From NCBI GenBank assembly GCA_009739215.1, contig VSJF01000010.1, positions 496,001-560,000 on the forward strand: a stretch of 64,000 nucleotides of DNA. The letters run 5' to 3'. Shown here piece by piece: positions 1-11,784 of the stretch (position 1 is the first letter of the stretch; the number at the start of each line of letters is the position of its first letter). Origin of the DNA: Floccularia luteovirens (taxonomy: Eukaryota > Basidiomycota > Agaricomycetes > Agaricales > Squamanitaceae). Under the pieces are notes generated by a model, which saw only the letters and a program-made list of their open reading frames with translations, was not told the origin of the DNA and did no database searches. The translations under genes were made by a program, and so were the position numbers.

Positions 1-1560
1 GAGAGGAGTTGGAAACCTGAGAACTAGGCATAGATTATGGATCTGTGTAAGAAAGTTCCAATGGTTGTATGATAACTCTGTACGACTTTATTAATTCTGA
101 TCCAAACTGATACCATCTGCGTTCATGTTATCGATATGTCGTTGAAGTGACGCCTTATAATTGGAACCCTATGGAAGAGTTGGAGATAGAACTTTGTAGT
201 CAAGTGACTAGTTTGACTTTCCAATACCACATCTTGTGTGAATATTCCGGCTCATATAACTCTTTTGCCTCATCCGTACTAATCTAATTAGGCTTCACAC
301 AATCAAAGACTTCCTGCAGCCTCAGTTCCTCTGGTAATAATGGATGTCGTTCCTGCTCTGCTCCTATGTCCGCCTCCACCCCTCATTCCTTCTTTTGAAG
401 CGGTGCATTTGCTGGCTTGATCATGCGGATGTCCAGATCAACAAGGAATTATGCCAGGATCATTTGATGGTCAAGTTAGACGGGGTACTGTCTTTAACGG
501 TTGTACTTGATGGTGCACTATATCGGGGAAAGCAAAGGAGGTATCCTTCAAATGTCCCCACTTCTCCTAGATGTTATATGTTCCGTCCTTCCGGTTCACA
601 CCTGTAAACAGTTCGTGGTTAGCTGTGTTGGCCTCAATTATAGTCTGCTATTTTATAATCATATTGCTCCTATTGCTCCGAAGTTGATTTGATTCTCGAA
701 TATTTCTGGGAGTCCAAACTGTCCTGGTTCTGGTAATGCAACATCCTCCGCTGGAGGATCGATAGATTCATAGCCTAGATCTAGGTGGCACTCTAGTTCG
801 TTATAGGTAATGTGAGGTCTTTCAGAGACGTAATATGTGGTATTCCTTGGAGGAATTAGGCATATATCTTACGATGGGATCACACGATCAATGAATTATT
901 TTGGTGTCAATGACAGTCGCATGTTGATTTAACCTGTGATTCATGAAAAGAAAAGCAACGATGAAGTCGTGTCATCTTATGGAAAATCGAGATAAATACA
1001 ACCTCACTTTGCTTCATGTCAAAATCGCCAGGCACCTACTGGAACTTCCTACTGTTACAGGTTCGAGTTGGGCTACGAGCTCAGATTGTTTCTTCTTTAC
1101 TGCTCCCTTCCCACATTGGGAACACGATACTCCAGTTGTGGTGTCGTTTAGAAGGGTACGACTATGGTCATATACCAGGGAAAGAGAAATGGATGGACTA
1201 GATTGAGCGTCATGTTGTTAGATTCGATGCCAGTCATTGAGATGGGAGGAGCATTCTCTAAAATGGTCAGTGTTGCGACCTTAGCTTCTGAGAAGCCTGA
1301 TGCAACGATGTCTGCCTTGAATAAATCAGCCATGAGGTTGTTATGTATCTTACAGGTGTATGCATGAACTCAGGTGAATATGAGCTGAAGACAAGAGACA
1401 ATATATTCGTCGGAGATAATTATAAATTCGACTCCGTATGTCACGGTCTCACAGCTACCAACTAACCCTCTATTCTGATTCCGTTGTACCTACTATACTA
1501 GCTATACTGTTCGTCTAGGTAATAGATTTACCAAGAAAATCTAAATCGTCCGTAAACTAC
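1..1560. other. Intergenic, no gene recognised
   Basis: No reading frame in this stretch has a recognisable domain. The short frames on both strands (under 90 codons) lack splice-supported extensions. It probably contains the downstream flank of the cysteine-rich gene on the minus strand and sequence belonging to a gene left of the window. Confidence 0.5.
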
Positions 1561-2286
1561 TCAAACTTTCTGGCAGCAACCCCAGCAACCCTCAGATCCA
1601 GTGGGCTCCTCGCCTTTGGGACATTCCGGTTTTTCAGTCCTGCAGACATCGATGCATACATCTACTGGTGGAGTTGGTTGGCAACAGCCCCAGCAACCCT
1701 CAGATCCAGTGGGCTCCTCTCCCCTAGGACATTCTGGCTTCTCGGTTCTGCAGACATCGGTGCATACATCTGGGGTTGGAATGGGTTGGCAGCCACCCCA
1801 ACAACCCTCGTAACCAGTGGGCTCTTCTCCCTTAGGACATTCGGGTTTTTCGGGAATACAGACATCTGGGCACGTCTTTGGAGGTATAACAGGTTGGCAA
1901 CATCCCCAGCATCCTTCCGATCCGCTAGGAGCTTGACCCTTGGGGCACTCTGGTTTTTCAGGACGACAGACAGCTGTGCAAACTTCGGGGGGTGGAATAG
2001 GCCGGCAACAGCCCCAACATCCTTCGGACCCAGATGGTTCTTGTCCTGATGGGCAAATAGGTTTGTTAGGCCTACATACTGCAGTGCATATCTCTGGTGG
2101 AGGGATCGGTTGGCAGCAACCCCAACATCCTTCAGATCCCGTGGGAGCTTGTCCAGTTGGACACACAGGTTTCTCCCGTTTGCAGACTGCTAAGCAAACT
2201 GTGTCTTTCGAATCTGTGTTAGGGAGGCCGTTAACGCTGGCCAATAGTCCGGCAGCCAAAACGAAGATAGTGAAGAAAGATTTCAT
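1561..2286 (-). CDS. Secreted cysteine-rich protein of six tandem 36-residue repeats
   Basis: An uninterrupted frame encodes 241 residues from the chosen ATG at 2286. In-frame ATGs at 2319 and 2313 exist, but only the 2286 start puts the hydrophobic signal peptide (residues 1 to about 20, ending ASVNG) at the very N-terminus. The mature part is six head-to-tail repeats with the pattern C-x3-C-x6-C-x12-C-W-G-C-C, each carrying KPxCP and GxEGCWGCC and joined by proline-rich linkers such as QPIPPP. Each repeat has six cysteines except repeat 4, where CWGGC replaces CWGCC, leaving an odd total. No family is recognised with certainty. Spacing suggests a small disulfide-knotted module, perhaps a secreted effector, protease-inhibitor-like or cell-wall protein. 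No intron is visible, unlike most genes in the window. Function is unknown. Confidence 0.8.
   Translation of the reverse strand: MKSFFTIFVLAAGLLASVNGLPNTDSKDTVCLAVCKREKPVCPTGQAPTGSEGCWGCCQPIPPPEICTAVCRPNKPICPSGQEPSGSEGCWGCCRPIPPPEVCTAVCRPEKPECPKGQAPSGSEGCWGCCQPVIPPKTCPDVCIPEKPECPKGEEPTGYEGCWGGCQPIPTPDVCTDVCRTEKPECPRGEEPTGSEGCWGCCQPTPPVDVCIDVCRTEKPECPKGEEPTGSEGCWGCCQKV
1564..2196 (-). repeat. Six tandem 108-bp coding repeats
   Basis: Five complete 36-codon units and a final 31-codon unit encode the cysteine module of the protein on this strand. Units 5 and 6 are the most alike in the protein (both contain CRTEKPECP and GEEPTGSEGCWGCC), which suggests recent duplication at the C-terminal end. 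Units 1 to 3 are more divergent. Confidence 0.85.
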
Positions 2287-3070
2287 CTTTCGTAGCGACT
2301 GCCGTGTTATCATCAGCATTGGGGTGCAGAAATAAGCCTTCTAAATGGACTTACTATTTGGAGTACGATTTGGAAATGTGCAAAAAAATGTGATGAAGTT
2401 CCATTCGCACTCCCCTCTCTTTTAAAGTTACATGGAGCGCTATGTGTACTTCTTGGCACGACTTCTTTGTCCTGACTACTACAGGGCGAGAGTCGGCGAT
2501 GTGTAGATTTTTGACAAAAATCCGTTTTGTTCAGACGGCCGTAGTTGTCTATTTCGTAAAGTTGAACACATTTAATTTGACCGCAGGGTATCCTCCCTTA
2601 CCGGCACCGCTGATGATTTTCATCCGATGGCACGCATATAATCCACTGTATGCTGTGCTCAGTAGTGCTGCTTGGCACCTTCCTGTTTCATCAATAATGT
2701 ATAATCATATGATGGTAGGGTGGATTGTAATAGAAAATGTCAAAAGGCTGGATATAGCGCTGATAATACATGAATAATCATTTCTTGCGCATTCGATACT
2801 GTGAGTTAATTTTCCGCCAATGTCGCCGACATGAACGACTCCTGGATAACTCAGGTACAACCAACGTTCATGACGGGGTGAATGTCAGCCTTGTTTCGTG
2901 TTTCGTACCGGGGAATGGCTTGATCCGTGACATATAAATATATTTTCCGTTAGATCAATGCAGATTAAGAGTATAGATGTTCTGAAAGTTAATCCTAACA
3001 ATAAATAAACAAATCAAAGACAGAATGTATGTACACATATATGTAATAGAAATTTTATCTTCTCTAGGAT
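2287..3070. other. Intergenic between cysteine-rich gene and aminopeptidase P
   Basis: This stretch holds the upstream region of the cysteine-rich gene and the 3' flank of the aminopeptidase gene. A 111-codon open frame at 2442-2777 on the plus strand resembles no protein family and is not called. Confidence 0.5.
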
Positions 3071-6000
3071 TTAAACCCGCGCGCATTCCCGTTTTAACCA
3101 TTCCAGCGCTCGCTTGTCATTCTGCAGCAAAGGCGATATCTTCTGCCAGGTCTCTTCATGATAGGAGTTGATCCATTCTTTCTCTTGTCCAGTCAGTAGA
3201 CTCCAATCGATGAGTTTCTTGTGAATAGGGCAGCTGAAAAGAGCGTTAAGCCACAAAAAAAAAGAGTCCGATTGTAAGGACTCACAAAGTAACATTCTCA
3301 AATCCCAAGTAACCACGTTCTCCGAAGTTATTTGGTGTTTTTACGTCACGCACGAGGACTATATTTTCAATACGAATTCCAAACTTGCCATCAGCATAAT
3401 ATCCTGGTTCATTGGATACTGTCATCCCAGCTTTCAGTGGAGCGTTGTTGAGGGCTGATAAGTGTTAGTGACTTAGATAGCGGTGTGTTTCGAGTGCCTC
3501 ACTGATCCTCACGCCAATACCATGTGGTCCTTCATGAACATTAAGGAAGTGGCCAACACCGTGTCCGGTACCGTGACTGAAAATCTCCATGACGGACATA
3601 AAATATTCTGAAGAAATAACCATTTACCGATAATCTAATGACATATTAGATAGATTCAGCTAAACCATAAGAGGATAAACTCACCTAATCCATCTTGCCA
3701 AAGAGCACGCCGGGCGAATGCGTCACTAGATACGCAGGTCAGATTAGTTGTTTATATTTAGTCAGGTTGGGAACTGACATGACATAACCAGTGGTTCCTT
3801 TCGGGAAAACAGCAGTATCTATGCTTATATGCCCTTGTAGCACGCGGGTAAAGGCTCTCTTTTCTTCATCAGTGGGGTTTCCAAAATGCTGTAATGTATT
3901 GATTAGAGAATCAGCTTTAACAAGTGTGATCTTACCCATGTCCTGGTGACATCAGTGGTACCATCCAAGAATTGTGCTAATGGGATCCTGTTATTTTTCT
4001 GAGGTTTAGTAGAGATAATCCCGACATACCTCCGGAATCACAGAGATAGACCTAAATTGTACAGTCAGATAAGGTACGAAGCAAATTTCTTTCGCTCACT
4101 TGGTCCTTTCTGATTGTGGCACAATCGGCAGGGTGGGGTGAATAGTGGATGATTGCTGCACAGGGGATGTCAGATGATGTCAGATGAGCATGGCTCTTTG
4201 ATTGATCCATACCTCCGTTTGGACCCGTTGATGAGATCGTATCGAAAGAAAGTCCCTTGTACAAGTCGAGTTCTCTGAGGAAGAACTTAGAGCTAGTAGT
4301 TGGTCATGTATCGAAGTGCTTACGATCGGTACTGTTCTAATTTGTCAGCACCTTGACATTCGTTGAGTTCAGCACCAGCATTCAACTGTTCCTCAAGCCA
4401 TGCAAAATACCGAGCAAGAGCGGCACCGTCACGAATATGGCACTGGCGGAAACCCTCCAGTTCGGTATCATTTTTTATTGCCTTCAAATCCGCAACAGGT
4501 GAACGCGCAATTGTATACTTCCCCTAGCGGGATGTTTTTGATGAGCAAGAGCGCATGGATAGAAAGATATGCAACGCACTTTACCAATTGCTTCCGCTAC
4601 TGCCAAACTTGCTTTATCCCCAATCAAGATTTTCTAGGAAATATTAGCGACATGAAAAACATGTTCACAAAGTTTACTAACTGAGTCGTCCTCAATCTGC
4701 AGGTTGCTGCTTAAATCTTTAAGGTAGTCAAAAAAGGACTGGTAAGATTGAATTTCCACATGATCACTGAGGTAGTCCCTGGCATTGTGCTCCAGCTGAT
4801 CTGTCTCGATGAAAAGAGTTACTTTATCCGCCGTTACAATAGCATACGAAAAAAAAACTTCGGGGTTATTGGTAAGACTTTTCAAATTTATGAAGACCGA
4901 AGAACCATACCAGGATTAAACTCGATATCGGATCCACGCAAGTTGAAAAGCCAAGCAACTTCGTCAAGCATGGTGATCACAACAGCTTGACACTTTTTCT
5001 TGACCAGTTCCTCTCTCAATGCAGCAACCTTGTCGGTGTGCGATTGGCCTATAACATGCAATAAAAGAGAGCTCTGAACTTTGGAGTCAAAAAGCAATAA
5101 TACCTGTATATTTCTCATCCAGATGGAAGATGGGGTTGTGGGGTCTCTGAGGGCGATCTTGCCACACCTCATCTACTAAGTTACTTCTCAAGGAAACAAG
5201 TTCTGAGCTCTTGGGGTCAAGCTCTTTCTTCAGCGACTCTGCATCAGCTGAGTGTTGAAATCAGTTATCTCCTGATATCATCAAACATGGATATACCTAC
5301 AGGCTGTAATCAGAGTGGTATCGATACCTATCCGACTTGGCGATTCCAGTTTCTTCGTGATTTATGTTTATCGCTGCTCAGTACAACATAGATACGGAAT
5401 ACCTTGTACAAAAACTCTTGCCATGTAGGAATATCTAGGCCCCGTGTCAAAGACGTAAGCGCAGTTCATTGAGAGTGGATCAAATGTTATTGGTACCTGG
5501 TAGGCCCTGTTTCATCAAGGTCCAATTGCTAGAAACATCTATGATAAGAAAGTCTACCAGGAGGAGATAAGGCCATACCCGTCAAGCTGCTTTCCGGCCT
5601 GCAGGAAGTATCTCCCATCCGTAAACAGATATGCGTGATCAGTTGTTATTATGGCACATCCTACTACAGATCAAACGTGCTATTCAGAAGCGGAAAATCA
5701 TGTACCTGCCTGCAGAACCATCAAACCCGGAGATGAACGCGCGACGCTGATCACAATGCGCAAGGTACTCGCTTGAATCTAGAGTGTCGTTTTCAATAAT
5801 TGAGTCATACGGAGATGTCTCAAACTTACGTTGGTCTTCACTGGTCACGACGAATGCGTCAAGTGGTGTGGGATTATCCCTCATAAGTTTACGTAGCTGC
5901 GCAAGCCGTTCGGTAGTGTTTACTGTTTCTGTAGCAATTGCACCCATTGTGGATAGAGGTTTTGCCAAAGTATGCTGAAGGGGCCGTGAGATATGGGGTA

Positions 6001-6076
6001 GAGCACGAAAGCGTTTGTGTGAACGCAGAGATAACTGGATTGGTACCCGAAGCCAAATAGAGGCCAGCAACCACAT
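3071..6076 (-). CDS. Xaa-Pro aminopeptidase (aminopeptidase P, M24B)
   Basis: Metallopeptidase removing an N-terminal residue that precedes proline. The spliced minus-strand exons give the full eukaryotic three-domain APP1 layout: N-terminal creatinase-like domain ([23 protein letters not shown]), a second creatinase-like domain ([24 protein letters not shown]), and the C-terminal pita-bread catalytic domain. Metal-ligand motifs are all visible: CDSG and [12 protein letters not shown] (two Asp), [16 protein letters not shown] (His), SNEPGYY (Glu) and IRIENI (Glu). The C-terminus is ECARV. About ten or more introns interrupt it. The first intron (5709-5661) fits only as GC-AG, since G joined to GATGTGCC restores the GSAGCAII motif. 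Two starts are possible: 6076, giving an Arg-rich mitochondrial-like leader of about 43 residues, and 5947 (MGAIATE), giving the cytosolic form. Both could be used. Confidence 0.93.
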
Positions 6077-6289
6077 GGATGAATATCACGAACTGAATGT
6101 TGTGTAACACATACGTTTAGGGTCCGTTTGCATTTTCTCACAACGTTTGTCGGCAACTTCAACGTGGACTACTTCCGCTACTCGTGATTTAAGCCCAATC
6201 AGAGTGTATTTCAATAGAGAATGGTTACTATATTATGGATCAGGAGAGAGTAGCTATAATCTATCTACGACTTTTCAAAACAACACTTG

Positions 6290-9019
6290 TCAATAGTCAT
6301 AGCCCTCCGCCTTGAAAACTTTCCCGTACTGCAAGTAGCTGTCCATGATCTTGAGAATTGGATCAGGAAGTCCCATGCTAAGTAAAGTGAAAGTTATTTT
6401 TTGAAAGCCTTGAGTCTGGCCTAATCTGAAAAAGCTCCGCGCGATCTGTGTTGGATACTAGGCACATCGATAGTATGAGGTCAAGAAACCGCTAAAATAA
6501 ACATACGCACAGTCATCTCCGTATACTCTGCATATTTATATGCTGCAACCCGGATGGCGGTCTGGATTGAACGTTGTATGTCACCTTCGTCGGCATACAT
6601 CTCCATTAGCTTTGCCCAGGGTTTTTGGGAATAACGAGGAGAATCCAGGCATCGCTGATATGCCTCTTTAGCTTCCTCCTTGTGATGGAGCCTGAGACCC
6701 AAATCTCCCAGAATCTCCCATTCCAATCCAGTTTTCCGGTACGCAACATGCTGTGTTTTGAAATGCGCAACTTCAGCCCTAAATATGGTCCATACTCTCA
6801 AGTCCTGTATACATAGTTAATGAATTGTGGAGCGGGGCCGTGTGCGCTTTTGTACCTCATATAGCACCATGAATAGATTATCTAGCCATCGCTCGCATAA
6901 CCGTTTGTTACTGAAGGAAAAGGCTTCTTGTGCCGGGGCTGGAGAGGGATCTCCAGTTGTTCGTTCTTCCTCTCCTGCAGCTGCCTGAACTGGCTTTTCC
7001 AGCTGTGTTTGCTTTACACCATTCTGCTTCGGTGGAGAGTCGGATTGAGCATGTTCCTCTTCTCCGTCCTGACTCCGTCGAAATCTTTATGGTGGGTATA
7101 TCTCCAGGAACCTCTAGTGATGCGCCATTAGCGTCTACTACAAGTGATGGTCTAGTTGCGCCAGTGGGCGAGACCATGGCTCTTGTTGAAGCATCATCAT
7201 CATCCATAGACTCGCGTAAAACAGATCCATCTTCGTGAATAACAACTTGGCTTGCTTCGCTGTCGACATTCTCGGGTTCAGCACCTTGCTTCTGAACTTG
7301 TACTATTTCACTTTGAGCTTTCTGCATTCTGTATTCTTCCTCCATTACAAATACACTGCTTCGTGTTTTGAGAAGTTCGTCCCATCCAATCAGTGATACA
7401 AGCCTTGTCAAAAGCGAATAAGCTCTGGCCCAGGTGCCACGAAGACCAGGTGCAGGTAACCTCTGTAGGGCGGGATCAGCCTGATGGCGTCAAGTCAGCA
7501 AGCTCAAGAAATGAAGTAACAACAGTGCCTACCTCATCGTCGTCCGTTTTACGCCTTTCTGGAAGGATTTCGCCGATGCTACGTTGGAAAGGTAGGTTGA
7601 TTTTCGAGGCAGGTAACAAACGGTGCGCATCGCGACCGTTGAATGTAAACATAGGACATGAATTCAGTGTCAGAAGGGCCTTAGGTTCGATGAACGACTG
7701 CTCAAAGGATGACCAACAACTGAACTCACAGATTCATACTGGCCAAGATCGATGTACAATTCAGTTAATTTTTCCCATGTCACAAATTCGCTAGGTGCGC
7801 AGTTGACGGCCTGGCGTGCTAGTTTCAATGACCACTCAAGTTTTCCTTTCGAACGCAGATAATCGCATTGCACGTGCAGCAACGTATATGACTGTGGTGT
7901 TTGCTTCATTGCTTCTGCCATTATTTGAACAGCTTTCACCTCCTCATCTACAAAATAAATATGTTGAATATGAATGGGTTAGCCACGAGGACTCACTCAT
8001 GCCAATGTAGCTTTTCGCAAGTAGTGATGCAACCTCAGGTTCTCGAGCAGCAATCTTTTCAAAGAGATTGGCTGCGGGCTGGAATCGTCCACTGTCACCA
8101 AAATATTTCATAACACCGGCAGTCAAATGGTTTGATACTATTGTCGCTACTTGAATCTCTGGATCTGAACCAACTTGCCAACCTTTTGCAAAGAGAGCCT
8201 CAGCAGCTTGCAAAAAACGAAGTTCTCCCTCAGGAGATGTAATCGGGTCGAGTTTGCGATAAGCTTCGAGCGCATAGTTAGGGTCGTCGGAATATAGAAT
8301 AGCTCGCAGGAGGGCCGACACATATGTCTCCTGCCAAAGTTCTGGAGTTGCTTCTTGCCTAAGTCTGGTTAACGATTGCGATTTCTCGATTGAACAAACC
8401 ACCTCACCTATCTCCTCGCAAGTCAATTACATATGCACTAACTCCCCCAGGAATCCTGACATCAACGCGTACATCCACCCTTGAGAAAGCATTGAAGCAG
8501 CTTGAATGCTGTGAATATGCGGAGATTCCACCTATTATTACCGAAAAACTAACCAATAACACCCGTTCTTAACTTTCCACGACGCAGTTTTTGAGAACCA
8601 AGCTGAGTTATCCTCAATAGAATACGTAAGGGAGTTGATATATGCAGCAAGAGAGGCTGACGAAGAGGCATCGACACCGGATATGTAATGATATGAACCT
8701 AACTATAGAGTCTGTGAGCAAGCGTCCCAAAAAACACACAAGAAAAATAACACGAACGTCACGCTGGCCACTCCTTCCTGTACTTTTGACGACATGACAT
8801 AGGTCAGGTGGACCAAGTTCCCGGAAAGTAGCTGCACTGACGCGTCAGATCATACGGTCATTGTTGCGCGACTGATATACTTACAAAGACTTTCTGTACG
8901 TGCAGTAATCGATTCTCCAAGTTCCACCTGTTAGAGGGAGTTAGCACTTTTTACACCAATTGTATTGAGTAGATAACCTCGAATATCTCGGGTATGTCCT
9001 TGAAGGACGCCTCTGCCAT
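6290..9019 (-). CDS. Exomer cargo adaptor, ChAPs family (Bch1/Bud7-like)
   Basis: Chs5-Arf1-binding protein of the exomer coat, which carries selected cargo from the trans-Golgi to the plasma membrane in fungi. Family blocks seen in order: an N-terminal MAEASFKDIPEIFE segment, LGPPDLCHVVKSTG, YISGVDASSSASLAAYINSL, SWKVKNGCYW, YVIDLRGD, TPR-like helical repeats (YVSALLRAILYSDDPNYALE, YTLLHVQCDYLRSKGKLEWS), SLIGWDELLKTRSSVFVMEE, an acidic low-complexity insertion, then ERWLDNLFMVLYEDLRVWTI, LEWEILGDLGLRLHHKEEAK, and the C-terminus ILKIMDSYLQYGKVFKAEGY plus DY and stop. Multiple short introns. Odd point: the conserved frame before the acidic insertion (KISTES, near 7075) and the acidic frame after it (DGEEEH) differ by one base with no plausible intron between them, so a frameshift or sequence error may be present. 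Confidence 0.88.
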
Positions 9020-10010
9020 TGCAGGAGTTGAAGCCGTTGGTGCGAAGTTCTGGGATTCAATGTTATTTGTTTGGCAACTTACGGTAATGTACATAAGTAA
9101 TAACTAAGAATAACAACCGCGCGACCCTGCGGGGCCTTCGGCATTTTCACCTGAACTGAAATTGGAATGGGGCCTTAGTATACGTACACTAACGAAATAG
9201 ACTATCTCCACGAAGAATCATTGCGAATAACAACCGCATTCGCCGCTGTTGAATAACCTAATCTGTTCTATTGGGACAATCAGGTCCAAAATGAAATTCC
9301 AAGGGTTTATCAAATTAATTGACGAGATGTGTGCTTTCTCGTCTAAGAGATGGATATCATGCTCTGGCAGCACGACATCAGAACTCCTCGGAACTTCAAC
9401 GCGTCACCCATTGGGGAAGCACCCGCTAGTATTTCACAGGGTATGTTTCCGCACAGTGTGCATAATTAGAAATCTTATTCTTAGAATATATAACTGGACG
9501 AGAATATAGACGGAGGTAGAGTGGGATCCATTGTGAATCAGGAGCCGCAGTAACTGGGGACGATATCCAATGGGCTGCAGTGACACAAATATCTGCCTAT
9601 CTAAAGTTCAAACTTCGTGTAGGTCACCATCTTTCAGCGTGAGAATGTGAACTTGGAATTATTTCCGGACACTTCGTGCTTTCTGCCTGGCTGCACTCAT
9701 ATTCGGTCCGCTCCACTATTGTTCAAAATAATGATAAGCAGACTTCAAAAAGAACAGTCAGCTTCTAAGCATCCTCGCGCAACCCGTCATTCAAATCCGA
9801 TTTGCAGCAGAGTTGGGGTTTGACTTCCAAGAAAGATTAGAATCAGAGTGGGAAGTCCAGAAGGGCATAAATGACTACTAACATATCATTAGAACGAATG
9901 TTGTTGATGCCTTCTACATTCCTCTGAACAAGAAATAAAGCTATGCTGAAAATGTGATTCTCCCAGCAAATTAGAAATATCACCGTAGTCAACTCACGTG
10001 AAGGATGATA

Positions 10011-10320
10011 CTATCTTCAACCCACTCTTCAGCCAGACCCCCCTCTTGCCTTACTCATTTTTTAACTTATTGAGTTCAAATTGAAGATGTGACGTCTAGT
10101 ACATATTCTCAACCTACTGCAAGTGTTTTTATTGAGCACAGTGCATCCAATGGTAATTGTAAAAATTAGCCTTTCTGTCATACCTGCCGGGCACAGGCCG
10201 TTTCGGAGCCTGAATACCAAGTGACGTAATTTGAGCTTTACGCGCGGAGTTCAAATATATACCATTTTGGGACTGTGACTGGCGAAAGGGGGGTCTGGCC
10301 GAAGAGTGGGTTGAAGATAG
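10011..10320. mobile_element. MITE, 310 bp, 40-bp terminal inverted repeats, TA flanks
   Basis: The left end (10011-10050) begins CTATCTTCAACCCACTCTTC. The reverse complement of the right end (10281-10320) matches it at 37 of 40 positions. The element is directly flanked on both sides by TA (10009-10010 and 10321-10322), the target duplication typical of Tc1/mariner-class DNA transposons. The interior has no transposase frame, so this is a non-autonomous miniature element. Family name is unknown. Confidence 0.85.
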
Positions 10321-11720
10321 TATATATAACCATACGCGCTAGAAATAGTTTCCCAGATATCGATGTTTCGCTCTCGGAGTACACATGGAGCGATTAACGG
10401 TCACGCATGCTTCCCAATTTGGACATCGTGACCACCATGTGTAGTATTTCCTTTTAGTTCACTTTGCGATAGACTTGTGGACAAGTCTTATCATATGAAA
10501 TAGCTCTGATGACCAGACTGCATGGACTGTAGATTACTCCATTTACTTCTATTCTACCACTATACAAGTAACTAGATATCTACACAGTACGGTAGTCTCT
10601 CGCAAACACGTTTAGTCTGGGGCAGTTCACACCAGACGGAACCGCGCGAGATTCTTTCTAACTGTGACATCACACATTTTTACAACACATCCTTGTTGTA
10701 TCAAGAAATATTTAACTCACGTTGAATCAGAGCATCGATGCTCAATCATCCGGTGGTAAAAGCATTTTACCGTAATCTAGTATACATAATGTTAATCAGT
10801 AAAATTCCGATACAGGAAAAGATGGTTGAAAACTCCATTCTGGTCAGTTACATTACTAGAATCGAAACGGCACGTGTCTCGAAAGAAACCGAAGTGCTTT
10901 AAATACAAGCGCCGACTAACAACCTGTTATTCTGCTGCTCCGAGGCATCGTTCACCGATATTTTGCTTTTCTGGTTGGCAAATTTTTAGATCCACAGCAT
11001 CACTATTAGGCAAAATAGGCGGGGATGACTATATAGTAGTTTCGATGCTATTCCCCCTATTCGAGAACAAGTCCCAGCATGTATGTATACTGACTAGATC
11101 CAGTTTAAATATAATCTTTACCTCGAGAAACCTTCAATCTTTAGGTTTCTCTTAAGTACCTGGTACATTTATATGCTGAGGTTGTATTTTGGCATTTCCT
11201 AGAAAATCGGTACCGTAGCCACCTGGTCACACATATGTGACACATGATATATGATGTTGAATGTCTTTTCTACGAGGCTCTGGTTCTTGAGAACTGCAAG
11301 CTCTGTCTCTTCATACTCAATGATTCGCAAAAGAACCAAGCAATTACAGCAGTATGACATCTTCTGTTTCCCCTATTGGTTCTGAAGCTTCGCAGAATGG
11401 TAGTATATGCTATCTGTGGAGATGTTTAATCTTGATGACGTTGTGGAATCCAAAATCAAGCATGTGTAAGCAGCGCATGTGCACCACAATGTCATGCTAC
11501 CAATGAATCTGGCCGTGACAGATAAATCTGTATCTATTTTCCCGCTGTTCTATTGATATTTCCGTCCTGCTCTGGGATCCGATACCCGGATACCTTGACG
11601 TTGGAAATCCAGGAACTTCATGTCTATTTCGGTAACTTGAATCAAACAAGCTCACACCGTCGGAGAATTGACCATTTGAGTATTTGGGGATGAAAATCAT
11701 ATTTCCACATAGCCGCCACG

Positions 11721-11728
11721 CATAAAAG
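11721..11728 (+). promoter_or_regulatory. TATA-like element of peptide-precursor gene
   Basis: CATAAAAG lies 57 bp before the ATG at 11785, a usual distance for a fungal core promoter with a short leader. No other TATA-like sequence sits as well between here and the start codon. Confidence 0.5.
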
Positions 11729-11784
11729 CCAGCAATCTTGAAGATAAACTCGTCTCAGTTGCTCTCTCAGACTATTCATTTGAA

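Larger units (their letters stand above)
9020..11784. other. Gene-poor intergenic stretch containing a MITE
   Basis: 2.7 kb between the divergent exomer gene and the peptide-precursor gene. Only the MITE at 10011-10320 and the TATA-like element before the precursor are recognised. The 109-codon frame at 10826-11155 has no family resemblance and no splice-supported extension. Confidence 0.5.

Noticed and set aside
1601..2335. Plus-strand open frames with repeats opposite the cysteine-rich gene
   Set aside because: They are mirror images of the 108-bp coding repeats. The minus strand has the signal peptide, regular cysteine spacing and a single continuous frame.
2442..2777. 111-codon plus-strand frame
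   Set aside because: No family resemblance, no signal or domain, and no splice-supported extension.
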